Assembly: GCA_900491605.1 (NCBI GenBank)
Contig: UESW01004239.1
Span: forward strand, 1 to 64,000
From: Calamus simplicifolius
Lineage: Eukaryota > Streptophyta > Magnoliopsida > Arecales > Arecaceae
Reading direction: 5' to 3'
Length of the DNA stretch: 64,000 nt
The notes under the pieces are model-generated. The model was not told the origin of the DNA, did no database searches, and saw only the letters and a program-made list of their open reading frames with translations. Below, piece after piece: positions 21,345 to 31,830 of this stretch. Numbering within the stretch: position 1 is the stretch's first letter; each line of letters starts with the position of its first letter. The position numbers and the translations under genes were made by a program.

Positions 21345-22994
21345 CTATGGTATCATAGGTTTTGAACTAATGTTTTGTCTTAACATTTTCTGAATGGGTG
21401 TCGTAGGTTTTGAACTAGGGTGTCGTGGGTTTTCAACTAGGGTGTCATGGGTTTTGAACTAATGCTTTGTCTTAACGTTTTCTGAATGGGTGTCGTAGGT
21501 TTTGAACAAGGGTGTCGTAGGTTTTGAACTAGGGTGTCATGGGTTTTCAACTAGGGTGTCGTAAGTTTTAAACTAATGCTTTGTCTTAACGTTTTCTGAA
21601 TGGGTGTCGTAGGTTTTGAACTAGGGTGTCGTAGGTTTTGAACTAGGGTGTCGTGGGTTTTCAACTAGGGTGTCGTAGGTTTTGAACTAATGCTTTGTCT
21701 TAACGTTTTCTGAATGGGTGTCGTAGATTTTGAACTAGGGTGTCGTAGGTTTTGAACTAGGGTGTCGTGGGTTTTCAACTAGGGTGTCGTAGGTTTTGAA
21801 CTAATGCTTTGTCTTAACTTTTTTTGAATGGGTGTCGTAGGTTTTAAACTAGGGTGTCGTAGGTTTTGAACTAGGGTGTCATGGGTTTTCAACTAGGGTG
21901 TCGTAGGTTTTGAACTAATGCTTTGTCTTAACGTTTTCTGAATGGGTGTCGTAGGTTTTGAACAAGGGTGTCGTAGGTTTTGAACTAGGGTGTCGTGGGT
22001 TTTCAACTAGGGTGTCGTGGGTTTTGAACTAATGCTTTGTCTTAACGTTTTCTGAATGGGTGTCGTAGGTTTTGAACTAGGGTGTCGTGGGTTTTCAACT
22101 AGGGTGTCGTAGGTTTTGAACTAATGCTGTCTTAACGTTTTCTGAATTGGTGTCGTAGGTTTTGAACTAGGGTGTCATGGGTTTTGAACTAGGGTATCGT
22201 GGGTTTTCAACTAGGGTGTCGTAGGTTTTGAACTAATGCTTTGTCTTAACGTTTTCTGAATGGGTGTCGTAGGTTTTGAACTAGAGTGTCGTAGGTTTTG
22301 AACTAGGGTGTCGTGGGTTTTCAACTAGGGTGTCGTAGGTTTTGAACTAATGCTTTGTCTTAAGGTTTTCTGAATGGGTGTTGTAGGCTTTGAACTAGGG
22401 TGTCGTAGGTTTTGAACTAGGGTGTCGTGGGTTTTCAACTAGGGTGTCATGGGTTTTGAACTAATGCTTTGTCTTAACATTTTCTGAATGGGTGTCGTAG
22501 GTTTTGAACTAGGGTGTAGGAGGTTTTGAACTAGGGTGTCGTGGGTTTTCAACTAGGGTGTCGTGGGTTTTGAAATAGGGTGTCTTAACATTTCTGAATG
22601 GATGTCATAGGTTTTGAACTAGAGTGTCATGGGTTTTGAACTATGGTGTCGTGAGTTTTTAACTAAGGTGTCGTGGGTTTTGAACTAGGGTGTCGTGGAT
22701 TTTGAATTAGGATATCGTGGGTTTTCAACTAGGGTGTCGTGGGTTTTGAACTAGGGTGTCTTAACATTTTCTGAATGGGTGTTGTAGGTTTTGAACTAGG
22801 GTGCCGTGGGTTTTGAACTAAGGTGTCGTGGGTTTTCAACTACGGTGTCGTGGGTTTTCAACTAGGGTGTTGTAGGTTTTGAATTAGGGTATCGTGGGTT
22901 TTGAACTAGGGTGTCTTAACATTTTCTGAATGGGTGTCGTAAGTTTTGAACTAGGGTCGTGGGTTTTGAACTAAGGTGTCGTGGGTTTTAAACT
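21345..22994 (+). repeat. Left tandem array of the foldback element
   Basis: A unit of about 21-22 bases, GTGTCGTAGGTTTTGAACTA plus GG, repeats three to five times and is then broken by AATGCTTTGTCTTAACGTTT-type sequence. This makes higher-order units of about 110-120 bases. Near 22,560-22,990 the order becomes irregular. Confidence 0.92.
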
Positions 22995-23011
22995 AGTTCA
23001 AAACCCACGAC
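22978..23011. repeat. Palindrome centre of the foldback element
   Basis: GTCGTGGGTTTT at 22,978-22,989 pairs with AAAACCCACGAC at 23,000-23,011, and the middle AACTAGTT is itself a palindrome. Only one base pair in 17 fails. There is almost no spacer, so a transcript or single strand would fold into a hairpin of more than 1.5 kb. Confidence 0.9.
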
Positions 23012-24071
23012 ATCCTAGTTCAAAACCCACGACACCCTAGTTCAAAACCCATGACACCCTAGTTCAAAACCCACGACACCAATTTAGAAAACGTTAAGAC
23101 ACCCTAGTTCAAAACCCACGACACCCTAGTTCAAAACCCACGACACCCTAGTTGAAAACCCATGACACCCTAGTTGAAAACTCACGACACCCTAGTTCAA
23201 AACCCACGATACCCTAGTTCAAAACCTACAACACCCATTCAAAAAATATTAAGACAAAGCATTAGTTCAAAACCCACGACACCCTAGTTGAAAACCCACG
23301 ACACCCTAGCTCAAAATCTATGACACCCTACTTCAAAACCTACGACACACATTCAGAAAATGTTAAGACAAAGCATTAGTTCAAAACCCACGACACCCTA
23401 GTTGAAAACCTACGACACCCTAGTTCAAAACCTACGACACCCATTCAGAAAACGTTAAGACAAAGCATTAGTTCAAAACCTATGACACCCTAGTTCAAAA
23501 CCTATGACACCCTAGTTCAAAACCTACGACACCCATTCAGAAAACGTTAAGACAAAGCATTAGTTCAAAACCTACAACACCCTAGTTGAAAACCCACGAC
23601 ACCCTAGTTCAAAACTTACGACACCCATTTATAAAATGTTAAGACAAAATATTAGTTGAAAACCCACGACACCCTAGTTGAAAACCCATGACACCCTAGT
23701 TCAAAACCTACGACACCCATTCAGAAAACGTTAAGACAAAGCATTAGTTCAAAACCTACGACACTCTAGTTGAAAACCTACGACACCCTAGTTCAAAACC
23801 TACGACACCCATTCAGAAAACGTTAAGACAAAGCATTAGTTCAAAACCTACGACACCCTAGTTAAAAACCCACGACACCCTAATTCAAAACCCACGACAC
23901 CCTAGTTCAAAACCTACGACACCCATTCAGAAAACGTTAAGACAAAGCATTAGTTCAAAACCTATGACACCCTAGTTGAAAACCCATGACACCCTAGTTC
24001 AAAACCTACGACACACATTCAGAAAACGTTAAGACAAAATATTAGTTCAAAACCTACGACACCCTAGTTGA
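22995..24071 (-). repeat. Right tandem array of the foldback element, inverted
   Basis: The same short unit on the other strand (CCTAGTTCAAAACCTACGAC), with the same higher-order breaks (AACGTTAAGACAAAGCATTA). It is about 570 bases shorter than the left array, so the two arms have changed copy number separately. Confidence 0.92.
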
Positions 24072-24913
24072 ACTAATGCTTTTTGAGTAGCAAAGCTGCT
24101 AAGAAGTTAGAGTTTAAGGAACACAGATGAACCAAAGCTGATGAATCATCAAAAGCTAGCACCGAAGCTGATGAATCCTCCAAAGCTATCACCACACCAA
24201 AAAGACCATTGATCTTCAAACGAAACCATCCAGTTCCTGAATGCCGATGTCATCGGCACTGAGCCCCTTCCATCAAGGTACGCCAAGGCGGTGATGCTGG
24301 TCCAAACTAACACCCTCATGCAGGCCTACTTCTACCTGCCATCTTATCTGGTAGGAGATCTTGAAAGCCATCGTCAAGCTCATAAACCACAACCTCAACC
24401 CCAAACTCCCACTCTACGGCACCATCATCAACAGGAAGAATGTTTTTCAATCAGAAAGAGTTTTTTATCAGCAAAATTCAAATAAAATGGCGGGTTGAAG
24501 TAGGCTGAAGGGAAAGAGCATTTTCGTCTGCACGCCAATGGTTAAAGGCTGAACAACTTTTAATGGATATCACGATCAAAAAGTAACATTATCCCCCTTC
24601 TATCTTGTCCCATCGCGTGAAGCCACATGGGATCCATGTGAACCAATAAGAAGGAATGGTGCAGCCCATGTAGGACTTGCTGCACCGGGGGCGGTGTACA
24701 AAGACTTTTCCTTGTATATATTATATTGATTCGTTAATGTATGGCCAATTGGACCCAGCCCAGCCAGATACTTTCCGGCTTCCGCAATAATCAGGCCGGG
24801 CTCTTGGACCGTCTAGCTTGATCCAAGCCCAAAACTTGAGCTCTAGAATCAAATTCGACCTCAGTCCGACCTGATCTCATCCAACCCATAGATAACCCTA
24901 TTAGCATATATAT

Positions 24914-26072
24914 TGTCACTGGGCTTTCCATGGCCACTAGGTCCTTGTCTACCATTGATGGCGTTAGAAGATCCCTCTACTAACCAGCCTAGACCCTATA
25001 ATAATAAAATAAAACCCCCAAAGATAAGTCCCCGACAAATACGACAATATATGGGAAGCACAGCCTTCCCAACCAAAGAACTCTTCGCTAAGTAATTTGG
25101 AAATAACGAGGTTGCCTAAAGGCTACAAAGACACTCCTCTTTGTCCCTAACAAAGATCACACAAAGTGCCCACCCCAACCTCACTCGACAAGAACTGATC
25201 TGGATGCCTCGCACCCGTGCGCACCCCTATGCGTATCGGCCATGTCCCGTCCTCATCTAAGTCCGCCTGACTTAGACCTTTGCGCGCCTCGATCTCTGCT
25301 GATTCGGCCGCTCACCAACCTCGCACACCTCCGCTGGTCACTGGATGATCACACCCGAGCTCCTCTCGGATGGCTTGATCGTTTGCAACTCAAAACTTTA
25401 GCCTTGGGTCCGCTCTTTCGCAAAGAACTCCCCAACCGACCCCTTTTCTCACTTGCAATTCGATACCCTTAGGCCTTGGGTCGCCTCCCCTTAAATAGCT
25501 CCCCAACTGACCTCCTTTTCACCGCCCAAGAGTCCCACACCATATAGAAACCGTGTGAAGTTCCTCTCTTCACGCCGACTAGGACTCATTTTCCACTTAG
25601 GACTCTTCTTCAATTAGGACTCCACCTTAACCATTGGATGAAGAGATAAGGACTAGGAGCCTCCCATATCCACCGCCCCAAAGAGTCCTCAGCCTATGCT
25701 AACTCTATCTCCCAAATATGATGAACTCTTGGTCAAAACTGAGTAAAACATGCCATCTAAGCACCCCTAAGAATCTCCCTCCAAATAGGACTCCCAATGG
25801 ACTTCATCTTGGCTGTTGGATTGCTGATCCAATGGCCAAGATTTGTTGGCATCCCACCGCCTCAAATCTCCCCAAAGAAAATACTATGGCCTCTCTTTTG
25901 GGCATGCTGGGCGGGCCTGCCCAACGGCCATGCCACGCTGCCATGCCTGCCAGGCTGGTCTTCAGCCTGGACGGTCTGGGTCGTGCGCCCAGCTGGGCCA
26001 CGCGGCCGCCTAGGCCTTGCGCCCAGCTGGGCCCCGCGTGCGCATGTCCTCCGCCTGGGTTGGGCCGTGATA
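24914..26072 (-). repeat. 3' LTR of element B
   Basis: Matches 55,050-56,261 along its length, with small deletions near 24,930 and near 25,300 relative to the right copy. A purine run next to its inner end (minus-strand GGGGGAAGGATTA) serves as the polypurine tract. Confidence 0.9.
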
Positions 26073-26383
26073 ATCCTTCCCCCATTTGTATCTCGATGCC
26101 CTCGTCGAGTCATACCGAAGCTCCATATCACTGCGTCGTGCGCCCTTCTGGCACATCTCGTCGCTACACATTTTGGCCCTCCTGGCCAAAATTCTCTCGA
26201 GTCCCAACACGGCCACCTGCCATGCACCCCTTGATGCCTCCTCGGTCGGATAGCCCACTCGCCGAGCCAACTCACCTACCACCTCATGCTGCAGGCCTCT
26301 GTGCCTAGGCTCTCCCATGCATTGCCTAGGCGCGAGGTTGCCGTGCAACCTCAAGTCTGGTGGTGGGGCACTCCCTTGCCCCG
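26073..26383 (-). other. 3' non-coding part of element B
   Basis: About 310 bases between the protease end and the LTR. It holds the polypurine tract (about 26,073-26,088) and nothing else recognised. In an autonomous element RT, RNase H and integrase would stand between the protease and this point. Confidence 0.7.
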
Positions 26384-27239
26384 TCACTTCATCGTCCTAC
26401 GCCATCCTTTCACTGGAACGAAGTATGGACGCCTACCTCTCCGGATCAAGATGCCCCTCCGATGAGGCATGACCACGGCCTTGCTCTTGATGAAGAAATC
26501 CATCCCGAGTATCAGGTCATAGTCATCGATCGGCAAGACCGTCATGCTGCAGCGCCCAGTCCAAGAACCAACCTTCAATGTGGCCTCTTCTTGGCCCAAA
26601 GACTCCATCTCCTCGGAGTTCACAGGCTTCACCCTACAAGGCTGGGATAACGCGCCTAACCCCAATCTGCGCGCCATCCTTTGGCTCACAAAATTGTGCA
26701 TTACGCCGGAATCAACCAAGGCCTAAACCATCCTCCCATTGACCCAAGCCCTCACGTACATTAAACTCTGGCATTGCTCCGTCTCGGCCAAAGTGTTGAT
26801 GGACTGTAGTGGGGCCATCCTCGCTACTGGCTCCTCCCTCGAACTCTCAGATGCCCTGTCTTCCTGGGTAGTGACGGTCACTACCGCCACCTTCCTTGGA
26901 CACTCATGCTAGATGCGGTCCTCCGCATATGAAGCATCCAGCGAAAGTTGCCTATCCTTTTGGTTTTACTGCTGCATATGGTGGCACACCCTCCTTCTTG
27001 CTTGCTCGACCTCATGGTGGTGACGCACTCTTGCGCTTGCCCTTGCCCTGACCATCGCTACCCGTAGTCATACTGCTGCGAAAGTCTACCAGCACCTCTG
27101 CTGCTATGAAGGTTGAGGGAATATCCCTCACCTTCCTCCTGTGAAGTTTCGGCCTACGCCCACCCCTATAGGCCAGTGAGAAAGTTGAAAAGCTTATCTT
27201 CCTCAGGCATATTGGACACCTTCAGAAGTAGATTGCTAA
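26384..27239 (-). pseudogene. PR: Element B: end of gag, zinc knuckle and protease
   Basis: Reading minus from 27,239, a gag end (SNMPEEDKLFNFLTG) leads to a zinc knuckle near 26,945 (CFICGGPH) whose last part is hit by a stop. An aspartic protease follows at 26,719-26,384 with VDSGVMHNFVSQ at the active site and LILGMDF farther on. The usual VDSGATHNF has become VDSGVMHNF, so the active site is altered. The other half of this gag is at 54,345-55,009, on the far side of element C. Confidence 0.8.
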
Positions 27240-28842
27240 TGTCACCCGGCTAGGTATGGGCTTTTTTTTTTCTAAATATGGAAGCGTCCTAGCAGGGGAC
27301 GGCCTTAGCACGCCTCATGCTAAGTCAGCCTCTCTCTCTCTCTCTCTCTCTCTCTCAGAGTTGTTGCACAATAGGCTAGGGTGAGGTTGATCGAGACCTC
27401 CCCCTACAGGAACCCCAAGAACCCCAATCAGAAATCAAGATCAATGCCCAGCCCAACACAAGATGTACAGGGTAAACTCTACCCCAACCTCTTTGATTAA
27501 TAACAATCCCAAGAGGAAGACAAGATGACTATGTGCCGTAGCACTACAAGAAATCTCTCATTGATCTCTCCCTCACCTTGCCTTTAGGCTACAAGATCAC
27601 TCACCCGTAACCCGTAGATGATCGCCCATATAAAGCTCCTTAACGGCTCTAATCGTCTCTTCTCTTTCTCCTCCTTCTCACCCAAGGTGGAGAATAAAGA
27701 TGCCTTCAATAACTTGATGGCGTTGGATAGGATTCTAATTGATTCCCTCCATTGTATATCCTTTCGAAGACCTCTGCCCTCTTATTTATAAGTGCAGCCA
27801 CCACCTTATCCAAAGCTTATCCCATCCTTAGCCTTATCTTCATGCACCGCCTCAAACAATGCTCCGCCTAATCTCTTCCAAGACTTATCCCTTGATAGTC
27901 GTTGGATAGGCTGACGAAGGGATCAAGTTGCAGCTGGGTTGACGCCTCAAATCTTTATCCAAAAAGCTCCAACGGTGACTTTGGATAATGGCCAAAATAT
28001 CCTCAACTAACTCCCCAAAATCTTATCCAAATCTTCATGTTTGTTGCTTGTGGATAATGGCTGATTTGCCCCTCCAAAATCTGCTGGCTGGAGTCCCAAA
28101 TCTTACCCATAAGATAAGGTTTGGATTTTTTTTCTGATAATGATGGATTTGACCCTCAAAAATCGCTAGCTGGACGTTTGGACGGTTGCAGGCCGTTTCT
28201 GGACAATTATGGGCGCGCCTGGGCGTCGGCTGTTGGGCGCACGCCCGCCTGGCGTGTGCCAACAGTCGGGCGGGCACGCAAACGATCAAGTGGGCTGCCT
28301 GCCCACCCGCCCGCCCGTATGCGGGCGTGCTGCCAGGCTGGCCGCCTGCCAACCGGGCATGCGCGGAAGGCTATCTGGGCGTGTGCACGCGCCAGGCGCC
28401 GCCTGCACCTGGGTGCGCGGCCGTCTGCACGCGCCTAGGCGCGCGGCCAGGATGGCCAGCGCATGGCCTGTGCCTGTGCATGCAGCTAGCCTGGCCTGCG
28501 CGCGCGGGTGTGTTTGGCCTTGCCAAGCTCCGCACCGCTAAGGAATAACTCCGGGTCTTCTTTAACCGCACACGCCTTGCTAAAACTAGGCTTGCTGATA
28601 CCGACTCCGTGCCATCGCATCTGGAAGATGAGTCTGCATCCGGCCTTGGCGCTTGGATCACCAACCTCACGCCATGTGTCTGACTAAGTGTGGGGCTCGT
28701 CGGCCCCTCGGACGGATGTGCGCATCCCGTGGCATAGTCAAACTCTATCCTGGCAGGTCCTCGGCCACCTGCCTTGCCCGCGTTGCGCACCGCGGGCTGT
28801 GCTACGGCCCTCTTGGCTGTGCGCATCACTAGGGCGGTGACA
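27240..28842 (-). repeat. 3' LTR of element C (1603 bp)
   Basis: Matches 52,724-54,344. It includes a CT microsatellite (27,329-27,357) that is much shorter in the other LTR, and a GC-rich part near 28,200-28,500. The inner flank has a purine run on the minus strand, GGTGGGGGAGGATTG, which is the polypurine tract. Confidence 0.92.
27329..27357 (+). repeat. CT microsatellite
   Basis: About 14 CT repeats. The matching place in the other LTR (about 52,817) has only about five, so it grew or shrank after insertion. Confidence 0.85.
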
Positions 28843-28879
28843 ATCCTCCCCCACCTGAAGGCGCCGACGTCCCCGTCGC

Positions 28880-30390
28880 GCTCTCCCTCATGTAGGCCTG
28901 AATGTCCTCCTCGAACTGCCAAAGTTCTTCTGCTCGCCTCCAGGTGGCATCGGAAACATCCTCTCCGTGCCACTACCAGATACTCCGTGTACTGGGGTCC
29001 TTGACTCGTACCACCTTTCGGTCCGCCAAAATTCTTGCAATCTTCCTTGCGAACTTGGGTCGATGGCAGGGCGCATCCTGCCTTAGTTCTCTAACTCGTC
29101 TGCGACCAGGTCTCCGTGGTATGGTTTGAGGAAGCTAACATGAAAGACTGGATGAATCTTCAATCTGCCGGTAAGGCCAGTTTGTAAGCCACTTCTCCCA
29201 CCCGTCTGAGTACTTTGAAGGGTCATCATACCTTGGCAAAAGGCCTTTGTGAAACTTTCGCTTGGTTCTTTCCTCCAAAGATAGGGCGTGATCTTCAACA
29301 TCACAAGATCGCCCACCTGGTACTCCACTGGTCGTCGATGCTCGTCTGCATGCAGCTTCATCTGCATAGCCGCCCGCACAAGGCTGTCACGCGCCTTAGC
29401 GATGTTTTCGGTCCTGTCCCTTGCAAATAGATGCGCCGCTGGACATGGGCCGTCATACTGTCGTGCAACCTCCAAGGGCGTCCTAGGCTGATAGCCTAGG
29501 CATAACTCCACTGGACTTTGATCTGTTGCTAAAGACCGGTTTAGATTGTAGGAAAACTGTGCCGCATCCAGCAACTCAAGCCAGTTTCGTTGTCTTGCGG
29601 TGAAAGTGCCGCAGATACTCCTCGAGCAATGCATTCACCCACTCGGTTTGGTCGTCCGTCTGAGGGTGATATGCTGTAGAGAATTTAAGCTCCGTGCCCA
29701 CGATTTGGAAAAGCGTGGTCCAGAACTTACCCGTGAATCGGACGTCGCGGTCATGATGATGTCTCCGGGTATACCGAAAATCTTGACCACGTTGGTGAAG
29801 AAGAGCCCGCGCACATCTCGGCTGTGCATGGGTCTGGTACCACCATGAAGATAGCATACTTGAAAAATCTGTCCACCACTACAAAAATGGTCCGCTTGCC
29901 GTCCACCTCCGGAAATCCCACTATGAAGTCCATGGAAACAGATGCCCATGGTCGACTTGGGACGGGCAACTGCAGTAGTCCCGCTGGCTTCCTGCATTCC
30001 ACCTTGTCCATCTGGCAGATCAGACAACTCCGCACATAAGCCTCCACGTCTCTCCACATATTCGGCCAATAGAAGTCACGAGATAGCAGGGCATACATCC
30101 ACTCCATGCCCGGATGTCCTGCCCACCTTAAGTCATGGGACTCTTTTAATAAGTCGCGTCGTAAAGCTTCATTCTTTGGCACGACTAGCCTGCCTCCATG
30201 TGCGCGAAGCAAGCCATCCTGGATCCAGAAGCGCCGCACCAATCCACTCATCACGTCATGCATTAGCTTGGCATATGCCGCATCTGCCTGCGCTGCTTCG
30301 CGGATGCGCTCTATAACGCCTGACTGCATGGTCGCCACCGCGGCCACATACTCCTGAATGACTTGGCGGCTGAGGGCGTCGGCCACTTGA
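28880..30390 (-). pseudogene. IN: Element C integrase with chromodomain-like tail
   Basis: The N-terminal zinc-binding part is near 30,050-30,130 (HPGMEWMYALLSRDFYWPNM, CLICQMDK). The core shows SMDFIVGFPEVDGKR, a decayed second-D region RDVRFTGKFWTTLFQ and YHPQTDDQTEWVNALLEEYL. After KIHPVFHVSFLKPYHGD a chromodomain-like end lies near 28,890-29,070, split between two frames (YTEYLV; then DATWRRAEELWQFEEDI). The tail would guide insertion by reading histone marks. Frame changes near 29,640, 29,820 and 28,990 break it. Confidence 0.85.
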
Positions 30391-31126
30391 TTCTGACATC
30401 CTGGCCGATGCTCCCAATCGAAATCGAACTCCCAAGTATTCTTGCCAACGAGCTTGCTTGGGTGTCAACTTGCGCTGGGTCTTGAAATAGGTGTTGGCGA
30501 TGTTGTTGGTAACAATTTTGAACTTGGTTTCGAGCAAGTAATGGCGCCATACCTCCAAGCAGTGTATCACAGCAGTCATCTCCTTCTGTGCGCCGAATAC
30601 TACGTCTCGATGTCCTTGAACTTTATGCTCTCGTATGCTACTGGATGTCCCGCCAGGACCAAGACTCCACCAAGCGCACGATCGGATGCGTCCGTGTGCA
30701 CTTCAAAAGAATCCTCAAATCTGGGTAACTGCAAGACTGGCTCCGTAGCTAGCATCGTCTTCAGCTTACCGAAGGCCTCCTCACAGTTGGAGGACCAACT
30801 CCACCTTCGCTCCTTCTTGAGCAGATCGGTCAAAGGGCTTGCGATGGCCGAGTACCCTTTGATAAACCTCCGGTAATAGTTCGTGAGTCCTAGGAACGAT
30901 CGGAGCTCGCTCACTGTGGCAGGTGTCGACCAGTCCAGGATGGCCTGGACCTTAGCGCTGTCCATCCGTATCGCGCCATGGCCAATGTGTCCAAGAAAAT
31001 GAACCTCGGTGCGTGCAAACTCGCACTTCTCCTTTTGACGTAGAGGCGATGCTCCCAAAGTCGCTGCATAACTCGCCTCAAGTGCTCCACTTGCTGCTGC
31101 AGGCTACCGCTATAAATGACTATGTC
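30391..31126 (-). pseudogene. RT-RNH: Element C: end of reverse transcriptase and RNase H
   Basis: The piece starts directly after the CACTA element with DDIVIYSGSLQQQVEHLRRV, the second half of the catalytic motif. It goes on with HFLGHIGHGAIRMDSAKVQA, ELRSFLGLTNYYRRFIKGYS and an RNase H with FEVHTDASDRALGGVLVLAG. The later RNase H part (EVWRHYLLETKFKIVTNN) lies near 30,500. Frame changes occur near 31,025 and 30,590. The first half of RT lies 19 kb away at 50,403-50,700. Confidence 0.88.
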
Positions 31127-31140
31127 ATCCACTACTAGAA

Positions 31141-31830
31141 AAAGGTCATTTGCAAGAATTTTTTGAGGAAAAAAAAAAAAATCCATCAAAATATAAATTT
31201 TCGATGGATTTTCGAGGGATAAATGATCGTCGGAAGAACCCTCCTCAGAAAATCTTTTTGAGGAATTTTTTCGAGAAATTTATTTTCAAGGGATTTTTCG
31301 ACAGAATTTATCCCTTGGAAATTTTTGATGAATTTTCCAAGGGAACATTTCGAGGGATTTTTCGAGGGGGAATTTTCCGAGGAATTTTCCAACAGAATTT
31401 ATTCCTTGGGAATTTCCGAGGAATTTTCCAAGGGAACATTTTCGAGGGATTTTCCGATGGAATTTATCCCTTGAAAATTTCCGAGGGATTTTCGAAAAAA
31501 GTTTCCAAGGGAACTATTGAGGGACTTTCCGATGGATTTTTCGAGAGCATGTTTCCGAGGGAACTATTCCGAGGGACTTTCGATGGAACGTTTCAGAAGG
31601 ATTTTCTGAAGGAATTATTCTGAGGGACTTTCTGAGGGATTTTTGAGGGCAATTTACTGAGGGATTTTTCGAGGAAAAATTTTCAAAAGGTTTTCTGAGA
31701 GATTTTTCGAAGACAATTTATCGAGGGATTTGACGAGAAAATTTTTTTGAGGGATTTAAGGATTCGAGGGAAAAGTTTCGAGGGACTTTTTGAGAGAAAA
31801 TTTTTGAGGGATTTTTTAAGGAATTTTTTA
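31141..31830. repeat. Left subterminal repeats of CACTA E
   Basis: About 25-30 loose copies of a GAGGGATTTTTCGAGGGAA-type motif. They are less regular than at the right end and about a fifth as long in total. Open frames across them are not genes. Confidence 0.85.

Larger units (their letters stand above)
20704..24711 (+). mobile_element. Foldback Mutator-like element, 4.0 kb
   Basis: The first and last roughly 640 bases are inverted copies: 20,704-21,344 starts GGAAAAGTCTTTGTACACCG and 24,071-24,711 ends CGGTGTACAAAGACTTTTCC. Between them lie two tandem arrays that are also inverted to each other, so almost the whole element is one palindrome. It is flanked by TTGTATATT (20,695-20,703) and TTGTATATA (24,712-24,720), a 9-bp target duplication with one mismatch. 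The ends match those of the MITE 70 bp away. No transposase is seen, so movement would need an enzyme from elsewhere. Confidence 0.87.

Noticed and set aside
20704..24711. Possible CRISPR or telomere-like array
   Set aside because: The repeats touch with no unique spacers and are mirrored about a centre. The unit is not telomeric. Target duplications show a transposon.
25718..26308. 196-codon plus-strand frame
   Set aside because: It lies across the LTR of element B and its 3' part and is disrupted in the other LTR. No domain was recognised.
28371..28973. 200-codon minus-strand frame and overlapping GC-rich frames
   Set aside because: The region is the GC-rich part of the element C LTR. Stops are rare because of base composition, and the frame is not kept in the second LTR.
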